The notes: generated by a model not told the origin, from the sequence alone. Shown: positions 21,251-32,710, numbered from the stretch's first letter. The stretch is DNA of 64,000 nt from Fomitopsis serialis (GCF_022376445.1 NW_025955066.1:78529-142528), one strand, 5' to 3'. A program made the numbers and translations.

Positions 21251-21589
21251 GAGTCAATTTGTACCGATTGTGGTCTCGTTGGCTCACGAGAATCTCGCTC
21301 ATCAAACCGCATCAACTGGGTTGACAATCACGCACGAACGTACGGCCGAGTTGGACACGACTGCGAACCAACATGGACGCCGCGCGCAACAGTAGCATGC
21401 GGTCGCAGCCGCCCGCGATGAGGACAGCGGCGTGGTCCGCCGCGCCGTTCACGTCCGGGCACCTCGTCATGTCCGAGAGTGCAGGAAGCGCGGAAGACGG
21501 GCAGCACGAGCCTGGCGAACACGAATCGCGTCGGTGTCCCTGCGGTCGGATCAGACACAGACGACGGGGAAGCGACAAGGTCCCACTCA

Positions 21590-21725
21590 CCGATCGAACG
21601 CCCGGAGCACGTCGTTCACGTCCAGAGCACGTCGCTTGCGTCCGGACACCGTCGCCACGTCCGGACACCTGCCCAGACGCAATCGTCACGTCCGACCACC
21701 GTCGTTCCCGTCCGGGCGCACGAAG
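21590..21725. repeat. CGTCCGGACACCGTCG-type repeats
   Basis: At least six imperfect copies of ACGTCCRGRSCACSTCG in about 135 bp, spaced 15-25 nt. Low-complexity minisatellite. Confidence 0.6.
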
Positions 21726-22675
21726 GCCAGCGCGCGCGGCCCGGGTATGTGCAGCGGCTGCCCATACACCCTCGGGGCCGTCCAATCAACGGGCAACCTT
21801 CGAGCTTTGCTGGCGTATCCGGGAAGCAAGCGAGTCATGCGCGTGGACGGCACGGATCCGGTATGTCCCTGTTCATTTGTATATGACCGTATACTGTACT
21901 TACATTCGCGACAGCGAACGATACGCATGCGGGTCTACTACACCCACACGCGGTCCAGGCGATGGCCATGTCGACGATCGAACCGCCCTCGATACCCTGC
22001 AGCGAGCCCTGCCCACGGCGCCGACGAGCTCGTGTCCGCGCAAGAGCACGAGGACCGCCATGGTGTGTCAATCTGCTTCCTCATGCGCACTGTTGTACTG
22101 ACGCCCCGTCGAAGGTCGCGAGAACCAACGGCGGGACGGTGACGAACCGCAGCCGTCCAGACGATGGTTAAGCGGGCCGTCCGGGGTACTTTCCCAGCTT
22201 GGGTCTGCCGTCCATAGCCGTCGTCGTGAGCAGGAAGCCTGAGTGCGCCTGAACGGGCTCGAAGAGTCGCTCGAGAACGGCTGTCAACGCCGCGCCACCC
22301 AAGAGAACACTCGCGCACGCACCTCATGAATGCATGAACGACGAACTGCGCCCGGACGATGGAAGACGCAAAACCGGCGTCCATCTGTGCCGCAGCTGCA
22401 CAAACGCCGTTCGAGGATGTCCTTAGAGGGACCGTCAGCGCTGCCGTCCATCAAACCCAATACCCGGACACTCTGCCTCGTTAACCCCATACTAGCTCAT
22501 ACGCCGCTTTGAGGCAGGCGTCGGTCTGTCGGGATTGAGGCGCCCGACATTCGCGTCAGGCGAAGCAGAAGCGAGTTGTTGGCAGGTGGAAGCGTATACG
22601 TGTGTTCTGTATGTACAAGTAATCGCACAAGACTCGCAACTTGAAGTGAACCTCGATACGCGTTGTGCAGCCAAC

Positions 22676-22735
22676 CAACAGCCCATGCGACCAACCAACA
22701 GCCCATGCGACCAACCGACAGCCCATGCGACATAG
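22676..22735. repeat. 20-bp unit repeated three times
   Basis: CAGCCCATGCGACCAACC plus two bases is repeated in tandem three times with one or two changes. Confidence 0.9.
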
Positions 22736-22954
22736 GTTCAAACGTTTAACGTTTATAGTTCAACACTAACCTCGCACGTGAATATTTGAAAGTCGAACGT
22801 TGAACATCATTGCTATAGCGTTCTTGTTAGCACGCGTGCCCCGCCACAGCACATCCGCCCTTAGACGCGCTCCCGCCGACGACCCGGTCGGCGACCCGGC
22901 ACCCTGCAAGTGTACGGTTGAGAAAGGCCGAAGGAGCTTTGCAGTTGCCAGCGC

Positions 22955-22966
22955 GGGGGGGGGGGG
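22955..22966. repeat. G12 homopolymer
   Basis: Twelve consecutive G on the plus strand in the presumed 3' flank of the minus-strand gene at 23343. Length is likely to be unreliable in sequencing. Confidence 0.9.
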
Positions 22967-23342
22967 CTAAGCGGCCACTGGCACCCATCCTGCCGCACGC
23001 AGTGGACAAAATGTGAGGATTCAATAACGATAATAGCCGAATTTGTGATTGACAGATCTTGTCGTACATTACACTTCGACCGGGCTGCTAGCCAGCACCA
23101 GTGCCTCAAAGCAAGTGGCAGGACCAAGGGCACTTCTGCTACAACGATAACACAGACAGCAACACAGATAAGCAAATGGGACGGGGTGCAGAAAATAGAG
23201 GGTGCGAGAAATAAGCTGCGAGTCGAAAACAAGAAAAGAGAAAGGAGGGCAAAGCGTGCAGATAACATGGGAGAAGACGAGACCACAGAAGATACAGATT
23301 GTACACGAGATGCGTTCAAGATCACCGTTATTCAATCTACCA

Positions 23343-24621
23343 TTACAACCATACGGGGCCAGCGGATCCCCTGCCGATAGGTCCCGCGGCGGCGCCGTCG
23401 CGTCTGTTATGAATGGTGCACCGCTCGTGCGAGACTGGCACGCGGCGGCGCCGGTCATCCTCATCATCGTCCGAGTCGTCGTACTCGGGGTACCACACGG
23501 GCTTCTTCAACTGCGACCAGCTCCATTCCTGCCAATTCATCAGCAGGGGTGAGGCCAGGTCACGTGTCGGCCGGCGTTGGGAGCGGGCGAGGTACTCTTC
23601 GAATGTTGGGTCAGGATCACGGATCGCGGGAGGCGGAGCAGGGGCGGGCGATGGAGACGGCGGGGGGCTAGCTTGCGTACAGTCGGAGAATTGGGTGAGA
23701 GGTGAGTCCTCCTTAGACGGGGAGTTTGCATTACCCGCGCTCGAAGTGTCGTCGCCGTCGCGATCCGGGGTCAGCGGCGGTGTGGCCAACGCGGCTACCA
23801 TGCGCTTGACAACATTGGACGGTTTCACGTCAGACGAAAACGGTGCCTGCTATCGAGTATCTCTGTGAGAAGTTCGAATTGACGCGACGCGCAAACATCA
23901 ATACCTGGCTATTCGTCTCTCGCAGCCCCTTCACGACGGTTTCCGATCTGTGTACGCATCGCTCACGATGTTTGCTCCAGTGCGCAGGATCAAATGCGCT
24001 CTTCGCGGACAGCTTGATCCAGGAATTGCAGCGGCGACATCGGACCAGCTGCGGGCTGGAGATCTCGCAGAGATTGTCCTCCCGCAGCTTGTTCTCGCGC
24101 GCCTTCTCAGCGGGGGTGTGCCTGCGGGTTAACCTAAGGCGGAGTATACGAGTCATCGAGGCATCGTTCTGCGCAGAGGAGAGGAAACACTTACTCGCGA
24201 GCAGCGGAGTCGATGGAAGGGTCGTTGGGGTGCCCAACGGGAGAGTCTAGGATGTTGTTGAGCTGCTCAGGTACAACAGGCTTGGCGGGCGTGTCGCGTA
24301 CGTCGAGCGTGATGCGGGCACCGTCGCTGCTACATCGGGGTCAGCCAGGCGCGTGTATCCCAGCAGGCGGCGGCCGTACCTCGCGTGGCGTTCACTCGTG
24401 GCCGAGGGTGCGTTCGGTTCATTCTTATCACTGTGAAATGCGGGCCTGCTGAGCTTGTTGTGGGCTTCGGTGGTCGCGATCGCTCTGTACCTTATAGTAG
24501 AATAATCTGCACTGCCAGTATTAGTGTAGTTCTGGAGCGAAGGCGTTGTTAATGAGCGTTGAGCGACTTCCTCGGCCACACGACCCATCTCGGTTTTCAT
24601 TTCATACAGAGTTACATCCAT
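23343..24621 (-). CDS. Cys/His-cluster protein typical of mushrooms, unknown role
   Basis: Start ATG 24621 (MDVTLYEMKTEMGRVAEEV). Exons join at 24.33 kb (RHAS then SDGARITLDV), 24.19 kb (AARE then LTRRHTPAEK) and 23.88 kb (NSQ then QAPFSSDV), all with GT...AG borders. The central block RCRRCNSWIKLSAKSAFDP, AHWSKHRERC gives a C-x2-C...H-x(4-6)-C pattern, a putative zinc-binding motif seen in many agaricomycete hypothetical proteins. The C-terminal part is disordered (SPPPSPSPAPAPPP) and ends in a Trp-rich segment (NWQEWSWSQLKKPVWYPEYD) followed by DDSDDDEDDRRRR. A nucleic-acid-binding or chromatin role is possible but inferred only from composition. Confidence 0.65.
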
Positions 24622-24838
24622 ACAGGGACTGGGCGATCGTAACCTGGGCAGAGGCTGTGAGCATATCAGGAGGGGCTGGAGGGTGAAAGGAGAGCGCACA
24701 ATTTCCTAATATCCATCACGCGGTCGAATCTGTGTATGGGGGACGAAGGGGAAGAGGGAGGGTGACCCCTCCCATTGGCATCAGATCTCCATGGCCAGAC
24801 GCACGGAGGGCCAGCAAGAGTGGCCTCGGCATTCATAT

Positions 24839-25054
24839 TCACCGCACAGCGAACCGGGCAACGCGCTTACGGGCGTGCCAGTCCATATACGGACCCATCC
24901 CCGGATTCTCGCCGATCTCATCTCTCCGCGTCCACCGGCCAAAGCTTCGCGGAACCTGATCTCGCTCGCCAGGAACCCATTCACGACAAATTCGAACAAG
25001 ATACACCGAAGCAAATAACATAGCAGCAAGCGGGGGGACGGTCAAGGGGGGCAA
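24839..25054 (-). CDS. Small protein candidate, 60-70 residues
   Basis: A frame with MLFASVYLVRICREW, PGERDQVPRSFGRWTRRDE and GMGPYMDWHARKRVARFAV, stopping at 24839. A short hydrophobic N-terminus followed by a basic/acidic soluble part could be a small mitochondrial or ER membrane protein. The ATG used is at about 25021 and an upstream exon is possible. Not recognised. Confidence 0.4.
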   Translation of the reverse strand: MPPLTVPPLAAMLFASVYLVRICREWVPGERDQVPRSFGRWTRRDEIGENPGMGPYMDWHARKRVARFAVR

Positions 25055-25461
25055 GCGACGCGGCGACTGAGCAGGCGATAACGAGGGTGGCGGAGACGCA
25101 ACTCTTACTAGTCAAAGTGGTAAATACGATATGGCGATAGGCACGGGCGTCGAGATCCTCCTCCTATACCGATATGATGATCCCTAACGGAATCCGCGCA
25201 CAAACGACTGGGAACGGAAAGGCTGCGTCACCCAGTCCGGGAAGCCCGCTGAGTCCTCCGGTACATCCTATAACGCAGAGCGGGGGGTACCCTACGCTGC
25301 GCCGGTTGCTGGCCATGGTCCTCTTCATCCTCGTCACGCGACCTTTTCTGGCCACGTAGGCAGCAATGCTGATCATATCGACATTTGGACGTTGTTCATT
25401 GGTTGGCTACCGAACAATGCAAGATTTTACAACTTAAGCTCTCAGAGGAGCGGCGTATTGG
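25055..25461. other. Upstream region of family A copy b
   Basis: No firm gene. A minus frame 25376-25164 and a plus frame 25174-25359 both end in a hydrophobic stretch and compete; neither is preferred. Confidence 0.35.
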
Positions 25462-25512
25462 TACGTGCACTTGCTCCCTACGTGCACTTGCTCCCTACGT
25501 GCACTTGCTCCC
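25462..25512. repeat. 17-bp repeat x3 just upstream of a start codon
   Basis: ACGTGCACTTGCTCCCT occurs three times head to tail (the last with a changed end), finishing 11 bp before the ATG of family A copy b. Position suggests 5' leader or promoter. The core TGCACTTGC is a potential binding word. Confidence 0.85.
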
Positions 25513-25522
25513 GAATCTCACT

Positions 25523-26513
25523 ATGCCCACCGAATTTACCGACCTCAACTTGTCTGACAGGAGGGTTGTCCTCACCTGTGCGGTTTTGAACATCAACGCC
25601 ATACCTGCAGATGGTGTCTACCTAGAAGTCATTGCCACAGTTGTGAGTGGCATTTTGATGCGCACGACTCCGAGCTAATACTCATGGCATTCATAGCGCC
25701 TTTTTGAGCTTGATGGCGAACCCACCTGTCATATCACAACAACAGATACAACCGACGAGGTCCCCAGCCTGCCGTTCGATGACCGCTCGCAGACTGGACG
25801 TGGTCGCCTGAGTGGCACTGCCGAGGAAGGTGGTCACCAAGAGACGAGCAATTCGAGAGCCAACGATAGTACCAATACCAGCTCGCTTCTAACGGACCTC
25901 GACGATGTCACGAGTGAAGACCAGGCAGCTATCTTCACTCCAATGACCCATATTGACGAAGACAACGACGACGAGTTTTGGGATATGATTTGTCGCGCTA
26001 CTGGTTGTGCGTATCATTGTATTGTTTCGCTTGGAGTATAGATATGGCATCTGACAATGTGCACAGATTACTTGTATGATCACCCTGAGAAGTTCGCTGA
26101 AGCCAAGGAGGTATACATGGTGCGGGTTCCTTACTGGGTAAGATCTCAAAGGTTTCGACCCTACGTGTGGCCTTCCTTATCGTAGCATAGATCGAGGACC
26201 GCTGGACCATCCGCTTCTACTTCAAGAAGGAAGTCAATGATACTCTCATGACTTGCTTAACCAGTCCCCCCCTTGCCTACTATTGGACAGGGATTGTGGA
26301 GCGACGGACTGAAGAGGTGCGTGCCGACTTGGACATTTACGAACGCCATGTCTCATTGCGCCCCGCATCTATCAGACTTCTGTGTCACGGTGGTTCAGCA
26401 TTACTGCCCTTTCTGTATACGAGTTTTGCTCACCGCCCCTTGACGAGGATGCCGGCGAGGAGTCCTCGGATACCATAGATGATAGGTTCCAAGAGCTTGA
26501 CGAAGCATTGTAG
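25523..26513 (+). CDS. Family A gene, copy b (full length, 253 residues)
   Basis: Five exons: 25523-25642, 25697-26003, 26067-26137, 26191-26316 and 26376-26513, 762 nt in all with every junction in frame. The N-terminal domain is LSDRRVVLTCAVLNINAIP, YLEVIATV. A long acidic Ser/Thr-rich middle follows (DDRSQTGRGRL, SLLTDLDDVTSEDQAA, DEDNDDEFWDMICRA). The core signature is YLYDHPEKFAEAKEVYMVR, then DRWTIRFYFKKEVNDTLMT and SRWFSITALSVYEFCSPP. The end is acidic (EDAGEESSDTIDDRFQELDE). No membrane span. As the only undamaged member, it is the reference for the family. Function unknown; the alternating soluble domains and acidic linker resemble a regulatory protein, which is inference only. Confidence 0.75.
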
Positions 26514-26583
26514 AATACTATGGTTCATCAGCCGCATCGATTCTCAAGGCCATACAATTGTATTGTACTGTCTTCGCTTCAAG

Positions 26584-27312
26584 TTACTCGTCACCATTCT
26601 CTTCACTGCAATCATGATTGCTGCTCCTTGACGTAAAGCTTCCTCGCCACCTAACATTCATGTCCCATCGTACGACCATGCGCAGCATCACCGCCGGCAC
26701 TGAGCCCGGTGACGGCTGCGAGACGTCCGCCCACCGTCCGAGGCGCACGCCCGTGCCAGTGGCGAACTTGAAGTGGTCGTCCGCGCCACCCCGGCGGTCA
26801 GTACTGGAGCATGGATTCGGTGCCAAGATGCGCACAGGGACAACTCGCTGGGGCTTACGCCAGAGGCTGTGCGCCAGTGGGCACGACTCCTGCAGTTCGT
26901 CTACTAGCCCGTGCCCAGATGGCGCCCACGTTGAAGTTGACGTTCCACGGCTGGCGACGATGATCATCGACTTAGTCATGAACGCAACAGCCTCTTGCCG
27001 CGAAAGGCTGTCACTCAGACCTCTGGGCGACGGGTCAAGGGGACGGTCAAATGACTCAGGAATCCACGGACCAATGAGGTTCCGGAAGACACGTTGAACA
27101 TGTCTTGCGTTCCTCCCTCGTGGCATCATTGTCCGACGAGATGGGTTGTAGGTACGTGTATTATCGCCACGACAATAACGTTCAGTCAACGTTCTCCTTT
27201 TCACCTGGGAAACCAAAGACGTCGTGCATGTTGCAGCGATATACACCGGTGCTCGCTGCGACGAACAACGCATTCTTTCCCCATTGTCCAACGAGCCAGG
27301 CAGGCAATTCAT
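26584..27312 (-). CDS. 242-codon open frame, uncertain
   Basis: Starts at ATG 27312 (MNCLPGSLDNGERMRC), with a second ATG at 27132, and runs uninterrupted to 26584. Protein-like segments: HVQRVFRNLIGPWIPESFDR, LSRQEAVAFMTKSMIIVAS, ADDHFKFATGTGVRLGRW. The opposite strand has a comparable frame, so coding is not certain. The 5' part overlaps the region upstream of the WD40 gene that is duplicated at 52.6 kb. No family recognised. Confidence 0.35.
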   Translation of the reverse strand: MNCLPGSLDNGERMRCSSQRAPVYIAATCTTSLVSQVKRRTLTERYCRGDNTRTYNPSRRTMMPRGRNARHVQRVFRNLIGPWIPESFDRPLDPSPRGLSDSLSRQEAVAFMTKSMIIVASRGTSTSTWAPSGHGLVDELQESCPLAHSLWRKPQRVVPVRILAPNPCSSTDRRGGADDHFKFATGTGVRLGRWADVSQPSPGSVPAVMLRMVVRWDMNVRWRGSFTSRSSNHDCSEENGDE

Positions 27313-27463
27313 CGTCGTACCCGTGCGCCTTGCACAGTCTGCTAAGACAATTGTGAGCTATTCTCTTCCATTGTGGGCGACCAAAGAAGTGGCACATGAG
27401 CTGCCTCAGCTAGTATCCTACAAAAGTGCGCCCGAGTCGTCTCTGATCTTGCCCTCAGCAACC

Positions 27464-29468
27464 ATGTCGTATAGCCTTGCATATACGTTCTCATGCCAGA
27501 AGGACTCCATCAATTGCCTTGCTTTTTCTGCGGACGGCTTGTACTTGGCAAGTGGCTCTGATGACTGTACCGTTTCCGTGCACGACTGCGTGCGAGGTAT
27601 CGAGGTCCAAAAGCTTGTTGGTGACGCCCCTGTCACTGCTCTGCTCTGGCACGCAAATGGCGCAGGAGGTGAGAAGTTGTTCATCGGCTATGGGAATGGT
27701 AAACTGAGGTTTATCGACATTCTATCGGTGCGTATCTCGCGCGATCAGGCGTAGGCGATCCGCTCACAAAACTCGCCAGGCCGTACCGGACGGGATTCAG
27801 TTCCCTGTGAATGGCGACTTCCCGATTGAAGGCCTCGACCACGATACTACCAGCGGCATGTTGGCAGTATGCACCACTCGTGAAGTGAGACTTTGGCAAC
27901 AGCATCGAGCAAGTACGTCAGATATGTCCCCATCAATTTCACTGTTTGCTGATGCCTATGTAGCTTGCTGGGCGTACATATGCAGGCTACCCCATCCGAG
28001 GCAATTGGACGTCGCCCCCGTCACGGACGCCACCCATGCCGTAGATGGTGTCTCACCACGTTCCGTGCATTGGCTGGATTCCGGAACGCGCTTACTCGTT
28101 TCCTATGATTCTCATGGTGTTGTGTACGTACGATGCCCGACTCGCAAGCCGATACTGGAATTCACGAATTGCCTTCGACCCTAGCTGCTGGAATGTAAGA
28201 AGTCAGGTAATGGAATGGCGACTGCCACTAAAGAGAGTTCGGATGTGCGTTACTGTCATTATGTCGTTGCTTATGCACTCCCTAATCTTGCCAACAGTGG
28301 CAGATCGTCGCTATCCCGGGATAAGAAAGTGTTCGTCGTGTCAAACCTTCATGACGGTTTCGACATGTACAGACTCAGCGACAAACGACCCCTTCGCACT
28401 TTCAAAACCAAGGCGTTGATCAATATTTCCCTTCCTGTGTTGTTCATCCACGACGGCAGAGCTGTCTTGACGGGTAGTGACACGGGGCGTGTCTCTATCT
28501 ACGACTGTGGCACCACACTGGTAATGCAGGTTCTAGCACACGGTCAGTGGTCGTATGCATCGGGCGCGTAGACGCAGGCTGAACGTTGCTGTGCATGTCA
28601 GGTCCTCACATCGTTCGGACATTGGTGGGGTTTCACGTCATGTCATCAAGCTGCGCTAACTTTCTTCCTCCCTTTTCCAGGCCGAGCACGATGGCACTGT
28701 CAGGCTTCTTGCAACAGCCTCGTCCGAGACTGGTGATCAAACCTTTATCAAGTTGTGGCGGGCGGAGAAGCTAGGTATTGAATTCAAATATATCACACAC
28801 TTCTACTAATGCGGTTTCTGTGCTCAGTTCGATTGACGAAACCAGATCGTGCGGCATCCTCTAATTCGCGGATGGGCGAAAGCGTTGAGTTAAAGCACTT
28901 TGTGTCTCGTTCAGTGAACGTGGCATCCTTCTTCGAGGACCCGAACGAGGACCTGAACAACGGCAACAGCCCCGACATACAATCTTCAAGTACAAGCGAT
29001 GAAGGCGAAGCAGACTCTGTCGGCGACATGGTTCAAGATGTCAGGCCCCGAATGCCGAACGCTTTATCGAAGCGGATTGCTGGGGCTTCTGCATGCGCGA
29101 CGGGACGTACTATTCGGCAGGACTTCGGCAAGACACATCGAGGGCAACGGAGGCAAACCGAGCCTGCGCCGCTTCAGGAAGATGGAAGACGAACCAAGCC
29201 CGCATCGCTTCAGAGCGAATACAGGCGTCTCGATAGCCATAAGTCCATGACCTCTGACTATCCCGCTAATGTTTGGGTATGGTGCCTGATCATGACATCG
29301 ACCATTCTTTTTGTCCTTCTACTCCTGCTTGGTCTGCTTGTCTACTATCGGGAAGACGTCGTGCGTGCTTCACTGTGCTTCCTAACTGTCGCATCTATAC
29401 CTCAGTTCCTAGGCCACCTTGATATCGCAATCGTCTCACGAGTTACACAAGCGTCGGTCACAATGTGA
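27464..29468 (+). CDS. WD40-repeat protein with C-terminal membrane anchor, copy 1
   Basis: Exons about 27464-27727, 27780-27912, 27964-28123, 28185-28244, 28298-28542, 28681-28774, 28828-29360 and 29406-29468. One junction (28542/28681) does not keep frame as written and may use a different donor. WD40 blades are visible: INCLAFSADGLYLASGSDDC, TALLWHANGAGGEKLFIGYG, GMLAVCTTREVRLWQQ, RSVHWLDSGTRLLVSY, RAVLTGSDTGRVSIYD, GTVRLLATASSETGDQ, FIKLW. A disordered acidic/basic linker precedes one membrane span (WCLIMTSTILFVLLLLLGLL) near the C-terminus. The beta-propeller is expected to face the cytosol as a scaffold tethered to a membrane. Paralogue at 52818-54796. Confidence 0.75.
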
Positions 29469-29886
29469 ACGGTAGGGTTTGAACTGCGCTTGACCTATAG
29501 CTCGACTCACTTTGCATCTCAGGATGTATGAAGCCACGGAACTGCCCATTGTCCTGAATTCATAACGTGATCTGACCTCGAAATACGCGTTTTCAAGTTG
29601 CTTTTGTACCTGTACTAGCACCGGTTTCCCGGGTTAATAGCATCCTGTTGTCATATGTATCGTATAAGTAGACTTGCCGTCTGCAAAACCTATTCTCATC
29701 ACTGGTCGAGACGCACACACGAAAGAGACCGACGTCGTGAGCGAAGGACTTGGAAAGGTTCTCCAACCTGCTCTGAATGATTTGTAGGGCGACTGATTGG
29801 CATACATTTCGGCGCTGAGTCTTGCGGCGCTGGCGCTTAGTACGAGCGTACCGCAGCGCTCAGCCACTGACTTGAACCATGCCGTC
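29469..29886. other. 3' flank of WD40 copy 1
   Basis: The first about 120 bp are recognisably related to the sequence after WD40 copy 2 (GAACGGTA, ATGTATGAAGCC/ACGTATGAAACC, TGACCTCGA), so the duplicated unit extends beyond the stop codon. No gene beyond that. Confidence 0.5.
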
Positions 29887-31010
29887 TACCGTTACCCGCT
29901 AGTCCGTGGATAAAGGTCTCGCGCCACACGCCTCAGCCACCTCGCTTCTCGCGGCCGTCACCTTCACATAATGCCCAATACCTCGCTCAAAACGCGTCTT
30001 GTGGCCTTGGCGACCTCATAATCGGAATCTACGCATTGAAATCGGCCCGGCAAAGGTCTCATAAACGCCACATTCACAGATAATCGCGCACAAGACCTCA
30101 CGACCTGGGTCCGGACGAGTTGGCCACTCGGCGAACACCCGCAGGCAGCATGACCGGCGCACGGGTGCCAGACAACACATATCAGGAGGCTGGGGAGAGA
30201 GTGCTCAACGATTTATTGAGCCAGGGGGAAAGCTGGTTGTACAGTGAGTCTTCGATGCTAGTGTGCTGTCCTTCTGTACTCGCATGAGCAGTCCTGGGTG
30301 TACAGGCTACTCATTCACCACGTTATACATTGCAATATACTATGTTCAGTCTAGATATATAAGGACCACTATTAATACAATCATACATCCAACTCCTGCT
30401 CCGTAGGAGGTCCAGTTAAACTGCAGCCAACACGACACGACCATTATGTATATTTCTATGTGCATATCCTGCACCTGTCAACGAAATGTATTCTATGCTG
30501 TACGCAATGTTTCTTGAGTGTATCAACAATCTACCATCCCCACTGGTACCAACAAATTCACACCTGGAGCGAGACTTCATGATTAATGACGAACTGTATT
30601 GCATACTATGTACAGTGCATAGTAGATGCATCCGGCAAGACACAGTGACACATACCGAGAATGTGAAATTCAATACACCATTACTGTTCAACTCTATCTG
30701 CCACACCCAACATCATACACTCGCGCAACACAATACGACGAGTGCCCTCTTCATGCGCCACGTCGCGACTGTGAGCTTCAAGTTGTCCGGACTTCTGTGG
30801 TGTCTTGCACGCGAACAGGAGGCGATAGCACTCTGCTGACAACTTCTCCGAACTCATCTTGACGCATAGATTCCGAATATGTGGTCGTCGAGGCCGTAGG
30901 ATGAGAACTGAGTGCATGATTGGGGTACAGCGAACGCGATGACCGCGAGACGCGATGTGGCTGAAGCGTGTGGCGCGAGACCTTTATCCACGGACTAGCG
31001 GGTAACGGTA
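29887..31010. mobile_element. 1.12-kb non-autonomous DNA transposon (TIR element)
   Basis: The ends are inverted copies of each other: TACCGTTACCCGCTAG and onward, about 78 bp with some 6 mismatches (left 29887-29964, right 30933-31010). The element is flanked by a direct 6-bp repeat GCCGTC (29881-29886 and 31011-31016), consistent with a target-site duplication. The interior has only short frames on both strands and no transposase motif, so it would depend on an enzyme encoded elsewhere. Superfamily not assigned. Confidence 0.8.
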
Positions 31011-31714
31011 GCCGTCGCACTGGAGATATTCAGCGCGTTCAATGGTTCATCAGTCCCTCGCAGATGCGGCCATACGAGGACTTACAGAGCTGCATGTATA
31101 TCTGTTGGAGCACGGATGAGTGTCGTAGTCACTGTCTTGCTACAGGTATGCTCAGGCAATACACTCAGTCGTTGCTCTACGAGCGTGTGCCGAGGTCACT
31201 GTCATAATATCCCTATTTTATAAATGCACCTGGACGACGGCTGAGAGAACGACTCCGGTACAAGTAGCTCAGTGTTGCAGATGCGCCGTACGTTTCTCTT
31301 CTCATATCTGTGTAAATTGCTAAGGTCACAACGCGGGCCTGGTCTTCTGGTAACAATGCGGCAAAATGTTATGGACGGCATACGCAGCATCATCGCTTTA
31401 CGGCTCAGCAAGGGCATCCGAGTCACAGCAGGTTGCTGGACCCATGGAGGGCGCCAGGTCAGTGGTTCTGTTCGTCTGTTCGCCTGCAAAATCTGTGTTC
31501 ACCCACCTGAGGATTTGAATCTGGTACAGGGCTGCCGGGTTGTTCTCATGAGGGGTACGTCAAGCGTGTTGTAGGTCGTGTCGATGAAGCATGGACCGAC
31601 CCACCAACTCGGTCGGCTATAACATGACTGTTTGCTCGTCAATTTCGTCCTGCTAATCGTGTTACACTCGTCCTGCTGATCGTGTTACACCGCTAAGTAC
31701 GTAGTTATAACTCG
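31011..31714. other. Between TIR element and family B copy
   Basis: A plus frame from about 31281 to 31574 (LCKLLRSQRGPGLLVTMRQN, GIRSIIALRLSKGIRV) is protein-like but lacks partner exons. The duplicated words GTCCTGCTGATCGTGTTACAC occur near 31645-31690. Nothing else supported. Confidence 0.3.
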
Positions 31715-32340
31715 CTAATGCGTCTGGAGCGCCTGGCCAAGACCTTTCACCTGTTCGTTCAATTTGCGGCATTGCTTCTCGATGCGCAGGCGACTGCGCG
31801 AAAACCAGTACAACAACGATAGGAAGTCTTCTCCTGTTGGCATCTGCACTTGATAGCACCGTTTGTCCACAGCGATTCTAATTATCGTTCTCTTCTGCCG
31901 ACCCCGCTCAGACCGCTGTGGCGACCCGAAGACCCGTCACGCACGCACCTCAACCGCATAGACAATCGAGTCCTTAGTGATTATCATGCCGATATGGTGA
32001 GTGTCATGCACTGTCCCCGTCACTGGCTGGATGACAATGACAGCTAGATGTAGAAATGACAGTCAGCGAGGAACCGAGGAATGCGCGGTGACGTACAATC
32101 GCCTCCAGCCAGTTCTACGAAAAACAACACCGCAGGCGTGAGCGTGTCGGGCTCGCAATACGGTATGTCTACGTTCTCAATGATTCTTGTGTCCAACACA
32201 TTGCTCCAGAACAGAATCGAGGTGCCGCTGTAAGGCGTAGTCTCAGTATGTGGCGGCCTGTCCGAATGACAACAGAAGGGCAAACTTGGGTAGGTGATCC
32301 AAGAAATCGGATGTGCAGTGCACGGGACGAGCCCCAGCAT
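31715..32340 (-). CDS. Family B gene, right copy (unknown function)
   Basis: Exons 32097-32340, 31949-32043 and 31715-31894, with the same exon phases as the left copy. Conserved segments: GTSILFWSNVLD, NVDIPYCEPDTLTPA, VELAGGD; VIVIQPVTGTVHDTHHIGM and TKDS; DKRCYQVQMPTGEDFLSLLY then WFSRSRLRIEK and a C-terminal heptad segment LNEQVKGLGQALQTH. About 172 residues. Both copies keep intact frames although the surrounding DNA has diverged, which argues for selection. Divergent from family A copy c. Confidence 0.65.
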
Positions 32341-32710
32341 TATACCGCGAAGGCAAAAGAAGTCGTGAAAGCGTCGCCCAAACGCCAGCAATGTACGCCG
32401 CCATGGTTCAGCTACGAGGGGATGTCGGGAGTTGCAACTGTACCGGTTAGAACAAGACCGGCGCCCCTTCTCCTAGGCCAACGTGTATGCGTACGGTCCG
32501 CGCACGTATATACATACGTGTACATGTGTACAAGAATGGACGCATACGTGTTATCACCATGGCCACATGGCCGCGGACGATTGTCGAAGCCGGCCCGCAC
32601 AATGGGCAATGCATACGTGAAGGTGTGCGCCTCTTCAGGTGCGTCGAGCTATAAAGCAAGGCCGTTTGTCGCGGTGTCGTTTTCACAATCGCTCCCATTT
32701 CTTCTTCAAC
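32341..32710. promoter_or_regulatory. Divergent promoter region, right A/B pair
   Basis: 370 bp between outward-facing starts. Contains an alternating RY tract at about 32480-32555 (CGCACGTATATACATACGTG, TACATGTGTACAAG, ACGCATACGTG), corresponding in position to the left pair but with different word order. CTAGGCCAACGT is conserved at its edge. Confidence 0.45.

Larger units (their letters stand above)
20505..22860. other. GC-rich low-complexity region, no firm gene
   Basis: Long overlapping frames on all strands reflect composition. It holds a single copy of the hairpin repeat described at 35.9 kb (21075-21150), CGTCC-rich repeats (21590-21725) and a 20-bp tandem repeat (22676-22735). About 22740-22850 is AT-richer (GTTTAACGTTTATAGTTC) and could be a promoter or insertion scar. 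Confidence 0.4.

Noticed and set aside
21432..22142. Overlapping 236-242 codon plus frames in the CGTCC-rich region
   Set aside because: Both are open because of GC-rich repeats, are Arg/Thr/Ser-biased and show no splice or family signal.
21590..22735. Possible CRISPR-like array (short repeats with spacers)
   Set aside because: Repeats are imperfect, spacers irregular or absent, and the sequence is eukaryotic.
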